Shown here: positions 1-11,849 of the stretch, in pieces
Layout: every line of letters starts with the position of its first letter
Numbering within the stretch: position 1 is the stretch's first letter
Assembly: GCA_946699065.1 (NCBI GenBank)
Contig: CAMPDV010000259.1
Location: 310,001 to 374,000 of the forward strand
DNA length: 64,000 bases
Direction of reading: 5' to 3'
Source of the DNA: Loxodes magnus
Taxonomy: Eukaryota; Ciliophora; Karyorelictea; Loxodida; Loxodidae
Program-made: the position numbers and the translations under genes
The notes under the pieces: model-generated
Seen by the model: the letters and a program-made list of their open reading frames with translations, nothing else
The model's database searches: none
What the model was told of the DNA's origin: nothing

Positions 1-600
1 CTTACTATTAAAGTTAAGTTTTGATATCATTATTATAGCTATTCCTATATATTTCTTAGGAGAAAGCAAATAAAGTATTAGAGTTCTGAGTTTCTAAGAG
101 AAGTTTAACTATATTAGTACAGTCTAAGATATGCATTGAGACTGGAACTTTAAATGTGTCTAGAAGTTATAATAGAATGTTCTATACCTTGTGATTAAGT
201 ATTTGCAGTTAAGATTTTAAAGTGATTTAATCGTTAAAATTTAGTAAGGTATCATAAGAATGTGGTAGGTATTACTTTGATTAAAAGCAGCTAAGATACT
301 TAAGGTTTAAGGATTAATTATTGAGGAAATTTTGTTGGAACCTAAAATTGGGAATCAGTATGCAGTTTGAAGTGATTTGGATTATAGAAGAGTAAAGTAA
401 TAAATAGCAATTCTGTAAGGAAAGAAACAGAAATAACTAACAAATCAGCATTTATAGTTTGGAAATTTAGCTTCTAGAGGAAATCTCTTCTCAGCAGGGG
501 AAGTTAGAGATAGTCGGGAATTCTTCAGCAGATAAAGTTAAGAACTACAGAAAACATTTAATTGATATGTGTACAATAGTGATGAATCGAGTGTTAAAAT
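1..600 (+). CDS. 3' part of the long membrane-protein frame, unit A copy (5' end outside window)
   Basis: This matches 38280-38880 at high identity. In unit B the same DNA continues the long plus-strand frame described at 33300-38880, so these bases should be the end of its duplicate. The encoded stretch begins just after the last hydrophobic helix and continues as a basic, Leu/Glu/Arg-rich tail. A one-base difference lies in the first dozen bases of the two copies, so either one copy is frameshifted or the frame is not under selection. The 3' boundary is arbitrary: the frame stays open into the rRNA-like segment, which cannot be coding. Confidence 0.35.
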
Positions 601-804
601 AATAAGTGAGTATAGAATGATACATAACTAAATAATAGTGTTTTGAATATATAGAAGTGATTGAAAATAATAATGGTAATTATTTAAAAGGGATTAGTGT
701 TATTATATTTGATTGGCTGAAATAGTAGTAATAAATTAGGTAGCTCATTACACTATAGATAATTATAAAAAGGATAATTAATTTAAAGATATAAAACATA
801 CAAA

Positions 805-1143
805 ATATTTATTAGATATCGTCCGTGTGGGAATTTTAATGCATGAGAACCATGCTGAGAAATATGGCAGGTCATTCAAGTTTCTGCCCTATCAGCTTTC
901 GATTGCAGTGTATTGGACTACCATGGCAGTGACGGATAACGGAGAATTAGGGTTCGATTCTGGAGAGAAAATCTGAGAGACGGCTACCACATCACAACAT
1001 TAAGGAAGGCAGTAGGCGCACAAATTATCCAATCCTGAATAAGAGAGATAGTGACAAGAAATAACGACACCGGACTTCGTCTCGGTGATTGGAATGATCA
1101 CAACGTAAAAGCGTTAGTGAGAGCCCACTGGAGAGTAAGTCCT
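805..1143 (+). pseudogene. fragment of nuclear 18S (SSU) rRNA gene, decayed
   Basis: The segment follows the universally conserved 5' third of eukaryotic SSU rRNA. Landmarks in order include CCCTATCAGCTTTCGAT, the blocks around GGACTACCATGGCAGTGACG, GGAGAATTAGGGTTCGATTC, a GAGAGACGGCTACCACATC-like run, then GGCAGTAGGCGCACAAATTA, CCAATCCTGA and AGTGACAAGAAATAACGACACCGG. It starts near the V2 region (TTATTAGATAT) and stops just before the usual GGTGCCAGCAGCCGC. Conserved helices carry substitutions (GACGGATAAC for GACGGGTAAC) and an 8-base insertion, so it is not a working gene. It is far less AT-rich than its neighbours. The sequence is closer to the heterotrich/karyorelict pattern than to Tetrahymena as I recall it. 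Confidence 0.85.
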
Positions 1144-1871
1144 CCAATTTTGTTCTAGAGATCTTTAAAAATATAGTATATATGATTTAAGGTTGGTTTT
1201 GACCGAAACCCCATCAGAAATTAAATAAATGGCTCACATAATGATTAAGGAAAAAAGCTGAAGTGAATCATGATTTTGAAATAGAATAGTGAGCTTGTAT
1301 ATGAAATGTAATGAGTTGCTTATTTGGATGATTTGTCGCTAAAACGTCTAATTTGGGGCAGAAATGGTTAATATAGCAGAAGTTGAAAAAGTACTAATGA
1401 TAAGCAGATAAAGTGATTTGTTTGTGATAGTTAAAATTTTAAGAATAATGTTGTCAAAGATCTTATCTTTCGATTGATTTGACACCTTGTACCAAATAGA
1501 TCTAACAAATTATCATCTTAAAGACTAAATTTTTGCTTCCGTGCTTAAATAGTTAATTTATTAGTAGCAGTTATATCCTGTATGATCAATCGCTTAAAAC
1601 TTTGTCTTATTTAATTCTAAGGAGAAAATACAAAATGTGTTAGGCTAGTTTAAGATTAATAGTAAATAACTACGATTAGATAAGAGCAGCAGTTAATAGA
1701 TTGAACTAATTCTTTAATCCACGGAGGAAAGATTGCTCTTCAAATGGCTTCAAAAAACAATTATAAAATAGATAAAGCAGAATAGCTAAATCAAGTATAA
1801 CTATTAGAACACATTTAAATGCTTATTCAAAGTCAAATAATAAACTACTTACTATATATATGAAAAATAAA

Positions 1872-2695
1872 ATGGCTCCTAAGAAATAATCGACCAAAAA
1901 CTAGCGGGAAATCGAAAAATAAAACTCTCTAATCGAAATATACTCTCTAGAAGAGAAAAACAAAAAAATGCAACAATCACTTCTAGACTTGATTTAACGA
2001 TTAGATTCTCTAACTTTTACTGTGCAATAATTATAAAACGAAAATTAATGCTAAAAACGGAAATAAGCACTAAAGCCTTGATGTTGCAAGGTAATAAAAA
2101 ACTGGAAAAAACGGAGCAAAAAATAGTAGAAATTAATAAATCATACAATTCTAATCTTAATAATGATCCTATGGTAATAGAAGAACAGATTTAAATTCTT
2201 TTTCGGATCGGAAAAAAATTGTCAATTTTTTAAAATTCCAAAAATGCGTAAAAATAGGACATAACTCGAAATATTGTAAAACAAGATGTTTTTATTGCTA
2301 AAAAGTTGGACATATCTTTAGAAGATGATGGTATTTTCAGAAGAAACAAGAATCTAATAATTGAAAGATATGAAATAATATAAAAAAATTAAGCTGTTCT
2401 CAAGAAGGAAGACTTTACAAGAAAAAATTATACGGTGGAGATTAATTACTATTGGATATAGTAAATGCTCAAAAAAGAAGGACGAGAAAGATGTTGGGAC
2501 CTAATTGAGATTGAAGAAAAATTCCTAAGATCAAGAAAGGTTAAATTTGTACAACACGAAATGTAATAGAAGAAGCAAGCTCTGAAGAAGACCTGAACGA
2601 TTAATTTACATCTTAAAATTTATAAAATAATTAGTGGCAAACCAAATAAAGGTGAAGTCACTTTAATAAATTATGTTATGTTATGTTATGTTATT
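1872..2695 (+). mobile_element. gag-like CCHC retroelement, element 1 (unit A), decayed
   Basis: ATG 1872 begins MAPKKQ followed by a charged, coiled-coil-like N-terminus ending at a TGA near 2078. Further on, in a different frame (2245-2330), are two zinc-knuckle-like motifs: C-VKIG-H-NSKY-C lacking its first Cys, and CFYC-x4-H lacking the last Cys. The 3' end carries a short motif shared by the family (AGTGGCAAACCAAATAAAGG then TGA) and then a (TTATG)n tail at 2671-2695. CCHC knuckles after a coiled coil are typical of retrotransposon Gag/ORF1 proteins that bind RNA. No reverse transcriptase follows before the tail, so this is a non-autonomous or truncated copy. Confidence 0.65.
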
Positions 2696-2744
2696 TTTCA
2701 ACGATATTAAAAAATAATTTAAAGATAAAATCCCTTTTTTTTGC

Positions 2745-3650
2745 TTAACTCCAATATAAATAACTAACTGAATGTGACTTCCAATATGGTTTCACCTGAG
2801 TATGCTACTAAGTTTTTTATCTATATGTATTACTCCTTTGATCTAGAATTATTAGATACTACCATCTAGTTACTCTAATGACTTTAAAACGCTTTTCTTC
2901 CATTACATAGACAATTTCGTATTCCTCTCTCCACTTATAATTAATAGGCTTATATCTCATTCGCAAATATTCTTATCCTTCTTCATAGAGCTTTCTTAAA
3001 TAAGGTAATTAGCATATAAAGTAGCTTCTCTCATAGAATCGTAATGGTATAGTTTTAGTTTAAGTAATAGTAAGACATAAAATGATTTGAAATATTAAAT
3101 ATCCTAAGCTTATAATAAATAGTATAAATAATTAAGTAACTAATAAAGATAAAATCCACTTATCCTCTATGATAGAAATTTATCTTTTTCTCTAGGTCAA
3201 AAATTACAGTTCCAAAGTATTAAACTTGAACCTCTAATATTTGGATCTTTATCTTATAAATTTTAGGTTCTAAGAATCAGTAGTTAGATATTCTACTTAC
3301 TGGACTCTAATTTCTAATTTTTAAATCTCATCAGAAACTTATAGCTGAATCAACCTCCTAAATTCCTTTTAACGTTGACTAACTATTTCTAATTACTAGT
3401 CAGTATGTATTTCGATACTCAAGGGTTATGATAACTCTAGTATCACTCTCTTTGATATTCAATTCACGTACTAAATGAGCATTAGTAACTCTCCAATAAT
3501 CTTTGAGACTTTAGATACCCTTAGTCCTTTAGAATAATCCCTACCTATCGAGATTCTTACTAATCGTTCAGCTAATCTAGCAAAGTTTTCTCTGTCTTAA
3601 GTAAAATACTTTGGTTAATTAAGAAGAGTTATAAGAGAAAAAAGAATATT
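2745..3650 (-). CDS. unrecognised candidate gene in several short-spaced frames (small introns or frameshifts), unit A
   Basis: Three strongly protein-like minus-strand segments follow each other in different frames: about 3600-3490 (FARLAERLVRISIGRDYSKG), about 3520-3100 (TNAHLVRELNIKESDTRV and on), and about 3080-2780 (LPYLRKLYEEGQEYLRMRY, then KWREEYEIVYVMEEKRFKVI). Codons are RNY-biased with few TGAs. The first switch sits beside GTAAGAATCTCGATAGGTAG, which could be a 20-nt intron (GT...AG). Very short introns are known in heterotrich ciliates. The other explanation is a decayed gene. The frame pattern is the same in the unit B copy. No family is recognised. It ends next to the tail of retroelement 1, in the opposite direction. 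Confidence 0.4.
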
Positions 3651-6600
3651 AAATGCTTTGAAAATGTGTCAGATAATTAGCCTTAAGATTGTGATAGTAC
3701 ATTCAAAATCTCATTACTTTTTAATACCTAGGGTCTTGAACAAAGGAGCAACAGAAAGGAAAAAGAAAATAATGAGGATATCAGTAATTTTGCTAGCAAA
3801 TTCAATCAATTTAGCAGACATTTGGTAGATAGAACAGAAAAAGTAAGTAATTAATTGTAGGAAAAACATGGAAAATGTACTTATGGAAGAAACATAATTA
3901 TTGAATCTTGATCTTATTTTCCTTCTGTAAGGTAGTTATTTTTTTCTAAATTAGGTAAAACTCATGATTGTGATTAGTTATTAAGCAGGTATTACATATA
4001 ATTTAATGATGTTTAGAAGATATTAATTAGAATACTATTTGATGTTCTTAACAGAAGTTCTAAATTTTAGTTTGGATAGTTTTTAGTTAATATAATTGTA
4101 GCTTTATGATTTAGTCAGTAGTTTTAAATAATAAGAGTTTTAATTTAATTTTAAGTATAATAAGAAATAATAAATATTAAGAAATTCTTGATATTTATAG
4201 TACTAATCTTGTATATTTTCTTCTTTAAATTAATTATATTTATTTTGATGTATAAAAGTATATCATTTTCTAAAAAGTTAAACATTTTCTACATATAACT
4301 ATAATTTTAGATTATCTAATAAGTAGATTCAAAAAGCTAAAATAATTCTATCAATTAAAAGCAATAAAAGTCTAATTTATGAGTATTAACTATAAATTAT
4401 TAATATCTAAATACAATTATTTTAAAGTATTCTGATAGTATTTATAATTTATTAATTATTTATCATCTATTAAGTTTAGATTTATTCTTAACTAAATTAT
4501 CATTATTACCACATTATATTGCAATTATAATCATCATATCAAATCATTAGGCTCTTATTATCGTCATTTCATTATCTTATAGAAAATACTTTATACCATT
4601 TTATAACCTAATTTATGCTTTATAAAGAAAGATTAAAAACATAGTAACATAGTTAGTCTAGTAAAAAGAACTTAGCTAACTTAGTTCAGCAATATGATGA
4701 AGTTAATAGTGTGAAATGTGTTCGGGTAAAATGATTGCGAGGATCGAAAAGTCTGGGATAAATAAATCGTACAACTTTAATTTTAAGGTGATAATTCGAA
4801 GCGTTAAGTTAAATTTGAATTAAGCTACAAGATTTAAGATAAGACTTGAAAACTACCAAACCTTGTATCTGTATTTTCCTAAACTAAAGGACTCCTTAGG
4901 ATTTAATAATCAACCATCCTTTTTTTTAATATTAGCTTATTAAATGTACCCAGTGCTTTACTCTTTTTAGGTTAATTAAATCTTGAAATTAGAGGTTCTT
5001 CCTATAGACTAATATGTTGGTTAAATGTTTAAAAAATAATGAAAAATGGTTTATTTAAATAAAGTTATAAATGATTTCAGAATGTTTTATAATAATATAG
5101 CTTTAAACATATATATCTGTTATTTATATTTGATTAGAATATATTTTGGTAATGCTTCTATATTCTTATTATTGATTAGTTGTTTAAATAATTCTTTATT
5201 ATAATATCTGCTTTTTCTGTATTTATTATATTTACTATTAGAAATAAGAAAAGTAAAATTAAAAATATTTGAGTATTTTGATTTATATATTAGCTAATCT
5301 AGCTTATATCTTACTAATAGTTTTATCTATATATGGAAAATAAACTTTTAATTTTTAGACTATATTCTGTAGTGTCTATTTTTAATATTTCTATTTTAAT
5401 TATTTTAGTTCTTATGACAATTTTGACTAAAGTTGAAAATTTATAAAATAAATGTTGTTAATTTAAATAATGTAAAAAAGCAAAAGTTTGAAGATAGAAT
5501 GATGGAAAAGAATAAGATTTTGTAATAGTTTGATATTAAATAAACTTTAAATATTTAATATTAATTTAAAATAATTTATATTATTTTATTATTAATCACG
5601 AGATCAAATGTACATTTTTTATTAGTCTCTAATTTGCTTTATAGTCTATTATTTTGAAGTGAAAATCTTTAGTTTATTAAATATTTATGGGCTAAAATCC
5701 CTTTCGTTTAAAATTAATTACTACTATAAATACTAATTTATTTTTATTTGTTTTGTGTCCTATTAACCTTCTTCCTATTTCGGATGCTTGAGAAATCTTT
5801 CTAAATTTTTAAGTTTTAAGGGAAATGTAAGCTAAATTTAAAAAAAGAAAAAGTGAAGTAAAAATGGAATAGCTGAAAATGAAGAAACGAGATCTTGAAC
5901 TTGGTGGTAGAAAGCTTTATATTTAAGAAACCAAAATGAAGACGATATTAAAAGCTAATAAGTATCACAAGTGATTAGCTAAAGAAGATATTTAAAGAAA
6001 TAGCTATTAAACGGAAATTGTTCCTTATAACTTAATTAGTTTTTATTTATTTTGTATATATACTAAGGAATTCAAAAAGCATCAAGTAACAAAGTTACTT
6101 TTAGTTAAAATTTATTCTTTTTAAGTTATATTATTTCCTCATATAAGCATATTTGGTTTAAAAATCTTGCTTAGAATTTATTACATTACCATTAAAGCTT
6201 ATTTTTACCTCAGAACTTAAATATAAGGAAATGTAAATTACACTGGTTTCTTATATCAAAATACTCTGTCTTATCATATCAAATTTCAGCATAAATAAAT
6301 ATAACTGTACGATTATTATATTTTTAAAAGGGAAGAGAAGGAATATTAATACTGTATCAGCTTACTAAAAATAAAAAAAGGAATTCCCAATTATTTTTTA
6401 TGTTAAAAAAAGCAAATTTAGAAGTAAAATAATAAGTATTAGTTAATTTATAGTAAACTAGTTTATAATATCTAATCTTCTTATCCTTAATTTAGGCTTA
6501 GCAGTAATAAAATATAAGATTGGTTGAAAGAACATTCTAGGTATTTTAAAATAAGAAGTAAAATAAGAGTAATTAGAAAGTGAATTTAATTGAATTAATG

Positions 6601-6767
6601 AATATAAAGTGGATATTAATTATTAAAAGGAACTCTCTTTAAAATAGTGAAGATAACTGAAGATTATTGAGATTTGACAATTATAATATACTATTTGATA
6701 TAAAGTAGATAAAACAATAACTTATATTTGCTTAATAATTTCAAAGCATGTAATAATAATTTTAAGA

Positions 6768-9700
6768 ATGTATTCAATTAAAGAGTCTTCTTATTAGTTT
6801 AGATCTAATTATTTAAAATTTACCTTTTTCTTAGGTAGTTTTCTCTATGAGTTCTTTGGCTATGTAAAAAGAAGGTTTTATACTAAGTATAATTATTTGG
6901 ATTTAGATTTATTGTACTTAGAGTTATTTAGTTTATGGGCTAAAGTAGCTTCATAATGTATATTATTTGGTGAAATATAGAAGAGATCTAGCCTATTGGC
7001 TTTAATAGGGCTATATTTATTTTTAGTGTAGTTCACTGCTAATCTACAATAAAAGCTTTTATATTTGATATCAGAAAAATAGAAAATCTCTAAAATAAAA
7101 CCTATTTGGTAGTTTAAAATAAGTTAGGCTAGTAGTTTAAGTTATTAGTGCCTATATAGTGATATGTAAGCTCAGAGTTATTAAGAAAGCTTTAACAAAT
7201 TTTATATTTGAAGGCTAATTTAATGATATAGATTTTACTTTTATTAATATAAAGCAGATTTAAAGAACTTAGTATTTTAGACCTTTATTTTAAATAAATA
7301 ATTAAAATAATTAAATTCCTTTATTTAAATTGTAGGCAGAAATACGGCTTTAGCTATTAATCCATTATAGTCAACTATTATTTCAACCTAAAAATATCTA
7401 ACTCAAAGTTAATTATCTTACCTTCTAAGAAAACAACCATTTTGGTCTTTTTGAAGAATACCTGCTTTATATGTTTAAAGCACAGTTGAGTTTATATAGT
7501 TAGAGTAAACTGTAGTGGGTAAATAAGCAAATATAGAATATTTCTGATTAAAGTACTTTGTAATAAATTATTTGGTAATGATAGGCATCTTAAATTTAAG
7601 GATTATACTTTCTTAAATAAACTTAATGCTTTGATAGTAAGAGTGAGTTATTAAACTACTTAGTTATTTGCCCATCTGAATCTAAAAGTTACAGATTAAA
7701 CAATTTTAACTACCTTTGTTATAACTTAAGATACAAGCTAAATGAAACTCTAATAGTTTTTATTGAAATGTCGGATCTAAATTACTACTTCTAACTCTAA
7801 GTTATTAAGATATGATTCATAATGAAATGTATCTAAAGCAAATTAAAATAATAATTATAAAGAAATATTATTTAAATTAGAAGAATTTGCTTAATTTTAT
7901 ATATGCTAGTATTTAGTTGCTTAGTAAGATATCTTTATTTTCTTCTTTATTTACCAATGTTTTTTCTTTCTGCTGAACTTAGTTCTTTATTGGAAGGATT
8001 TATTCAAATGTATTTAAACTGGATATTTTTTCAGCGTTATTTGTATAATAATTAGAATTTTTTAATGATCAAGTTAATTTTCCTTCTCTAAATAAATATA
8101 GTTCAGTTTAAGATGGCAACATGGTAAATTCAGTTATTACGTTGTTTAAGGTTTTATTTTATGTGTTTCTTTTAAAATGTTTAAGCTTTTTAAGAAATTC
8201 TCTTATTTGCTTGGAAAAATAAGAATTAACAGTTCAATTTAGTTTAGAATGATTTAATTGTTTCAGCTCTTCTTCAATGCTTCTTGAATTATGGTTGAAG
8301 TTTGATTTGGCTATTAAATATTAGGAATTTTGAAGACTGAAGTCTTAAATTTAGAGATGAGATTCTTATTAGGATGGTAATAAAAGTATTATTGAAATTA
8401 AATGAAATATCGTTCACCTAATGGCTTCTTAATTTATTAAATAGTTTCATTCTTTTAATTTATGTAATTCCTTTTAAAATTAAAGGTTGGCAAGTTTGAA
8501 TAACTAGGTAAATTTATGGATCTTGACTGATATAAATTAGCTGAAAAATGAAGATAATGATTCTTAATTTTGATAAATAAAAAGTAGCATAAGCGAGAAT
8601 AAAATAATGTCTTGTATAATTACTGGTAATTTACTTATAACTGATAGGTCTAATTTGGTAATATCTTAGTAGTGCCTGTATATGTTGAATGTTAAAGTGA
8701 TTTACTATTATATAGCATTTATATTGGTAATTTATAATTATAGCTTTAAATATCCTCCTAATTAAGTAAATTTAATTATAAAGCCTTTATCTTTAATAAC
8801 TTTGGTTTAAAACTGAATTTAGTTGGAGATTCAAATAAAGCTTTAAGCTTGTAATGACTTATTATATATATCTAACTATTTTAATTAGTAGAAAGCTACT
8901 CTAATTTAAATAGAATGCTTTTTATAGCTCTTTTGCTTAGATATGGGAAGTGTTATTCTAGCAATAAAGTATTAAATTAATGATTGTCCATACTTAAAGT
9001 AATAGATTATATATAAAGAAGATATTAAGATTAGTTTGATAATATAAGAGAAACGATTATTATTATTAAACTAATTTTAGTTAAAGAGAGTAGCTATAAG
9101 AGTATTTAAAGAGCATTAAAGTGATATAGAAATAATTATTATTAAATAATATAGCTTTATATAGTGGGAAGATAAGTAATTAATAACATTTCTAATGTAA
9201 ACTTTAAAATAGTCAGTTAAACTTAGCTTAGTCAACTATAATATAAATAAAACAGACTAATTATTTTAATCATATGGAACATAAGACACTATATTTTTAT
9301 ACAATATTTATTATAATGCTAAGTATAATTAAGATAACCAAGTGTGTTACAATCATATAATCATAGTGCTTAGTAAATGCATTGCTTAAGATTATATCAA
9401 ATTATTCATTTACATTTATTATCATAGCTATTAACATAGATTTACACTTAAGGATCATGCTAAATTCTTTTCATTACCTAGATTTCTTAAGTTTAATCAT
9501 TACTATTTTATAAGATCATTAGGATACAACCAAAACCAATACAGCCATTTAAAACTGATTAACTACTTTAAAAAGTTATACAAACCTTAGAAAATTAGTT
9601 AATATTATATGCCCTCAAATAATCCTATATTTTTCTGTTTGAACTTGCCAAACTTTCGGAATGATACTGTTATTAATATAATTCAAAGGATTTAGGCAAA

Positions 9701-11520
9701 TACATCATTTATGCTGCTTTTATTTAGTATACTACCGGGATCTAGGCTCCCTTATTTTAGAGAATTAACTGTTCTATCTGGCCTTTCATCTGTAGCCCAG
9801 CTTATTTTACCATCAATTTGTAAGTGAAAACTAATTTTGAAAGTTCAAATAATAATCTGAATTCCAGCTTGTTAACAGTCATTTATTGTATGTTTTTCAA
9901 ATATAACGAAATTTTATCTTAAATATTAAGGAGTTAAGCATTAAATGTAGTTTCTTAGTCATCTATTTAGTCTCTGACCACGTTTCAACCCAATCCTTTG
10001 ATAAGATGGTAAAAGTTTCATAGATAATAATAGACTTTTGGGCTATTTAGATGCCTTAGCAATATATAACTTGATGTAAGTAGAAATCTAATATATCCCC
10101 TGCTAAGAGATACTCTTTCCACATTATATGATTCTATTTGGCTCAGTTATTCTTTATTATCGTTTATATCTAAAGAGTGTTCATGCTTACAATAGGTTTA
10201 GCAAGCTTTATCAAGTTTTTAAATATTATGTTAAACTCCATAAACACACATCTAAGCCCTTTCTTTTAGACTGCTAACTAAATACTTTTGATTAGTGTTT
10301 ACAGTTGATTAAAGTGAATGTGTATAATCTTGAATTAGAATAGAAGTTTCTGATAGTGTTATGCTCTAATAGGAAAAGAGCATTAAATAGAAGTTAGTTG
10401 AATGTTAATAGTGTTTGAGATTATATATATGAGATACTATTATTAAATAATATAAGTTTAATTCCAACTACCTAATACTATATTTACTAATATACAGCTT
10501 ATAACTAACCTACTAATAGATACTATATTTTATTGCTTTATATCACTTATCACCTAATCTACATTTATATACCAACTATCATTAAAGCTTAACTAATACT
10601 ACAACATATTAATATTTCATAAGTTACGAACAAAATAGATCTATTTACAAGCTTAGCTTTTTGTCAAATTAGTTAATACTCTTTCATTAATCTCTTAACT
10701 TTTCTCGTTAGCTTGTTGTTTAACTTTGCTAGGCTTAGTGAGATTGTAAGTTTTGTTTAGTTTATTTAATTTATATCAATATAATATCTTGCTTTGTATC
10801 TCTATTTTTTAATTTTAAGCCCCTTCAATCATATTTATATAATTTGAGTAGTTAGAAATTAATATTTAGCATAAACTGTTTAGAATCTATGCAGTTTATT
10901 GATTCTATTTATTATATTTCTTTTGTTTATTATCAAATCTCTTTCCGTGCCCTTTAATAGGGTATTTCATTTTTAGTTTCAACTTTCTAGATAGATTGAC
11001 ATTCTTTATTACTTAGCTGACTAGCTATACCATTTCATATGACAAATAAATTAGAGACTGATAAGTCAGAAAAGCACTAGTCGCTCTACCTAAACATAAA
11101 ATAAAACTGATTAAGGAGTAAAATCTGAGCAATAAGTTAAAGGTTGTTAAATATATAAAATAAAGAAGTAATAAAAGAACATAGATAAATTAGATGATAA
11201 AAGTAGCACAATAGTAAAGTTAATTTAAAAGCTAAATAGAACTACTCTTTAGTTATTAAAATCAATCATTTCTTATTAAATCTAGTTCCTATTATTTACT
11301 TCCTTTACTAATATTTATTCTTATATATACTAATCAATTAACTCATTTAACCCATATTTTATTCTTTACCAAACTTATAATTTAGATCCCCATTTTTAAA
11401 TTTGCCCCTCTTTTTTCCTGCCAAATTAATATCAAAAATAATGTATAAAATGTTAATATCAAATATTATATTTATATAAAGAGGTCTAGAAACAAGTAAT
11501 AAAATGGCAAACTAGCTGTC
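6768..11520 (+). CDS. candidate large multi-pass membrane protein, present only in unit A (~1,580 codons, ends uncertain)
   Basis: A single frame was followed from ATG 6768 through check points 8583, 9711 and 11505, all in register. It contains about 17 TGA codons where roughly 29 would be expected by chance, with only one between 8583 and 9710. Codons such as GAT GGT, GTT, ATT and GCT give a protein-like purine-first bias. The C-terminal third (about 10650-11000) has at least three hydrophobic helices, followed by a polar Ser/Thr/Lys/Gln tail (about 11040-11250). I recognise no family. The frame is also open upstream to about 6660 and downstream into the decayed LINE, so neither start nor stop is certain. 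Very large membrane proteins are common in ciliates; sensor or adhesion roles would be guesses. The whole segment is missing from the matching place in unit B. Confidence 0.5.
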
Positions 11521-11849
11521 ATTAAATATATTTTTAAAATAATTATAATGTAGAAGTGTCTTTACATGTTTCTTATTCATATTCCTTTATTAGCTTATTC
11601 TATTTGGTTACTAATAAATATTATTTCCTACAAAATTAAATACTACTAGCTTACTTTTTTCAGTTTTATATTTATTTTATATTTAAATTTACTAAAAATC
11701 TCTATACTATATTATTTACAGTAATATCAAAAGTTTTCATTTTTACCTCTCTCAACTTTTCTACTCTTGTATTCAATTTTATTCTAAATCTTTACAGTTA
11801 ATGTGTTTATTTAATTTCCCTTTTTTTAAATAGAAGTTCTTTTTCAAAA

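Larger units (their letters stand above)
1..5812 (+). repeat. large direct duplication, block I, copy A (matches 38280-44079)
   Basis: Base-by-base comparison shows near-identity, especially 3900-5812, where only a few differences were seen; the first 1.2 kb is more diverged. The match ends abruptly after TCTTTCTAAATTTTTAA. Much of 3650-5812 is AT-rich sequence in which I see no convincing gene. Confidence 0.92.
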
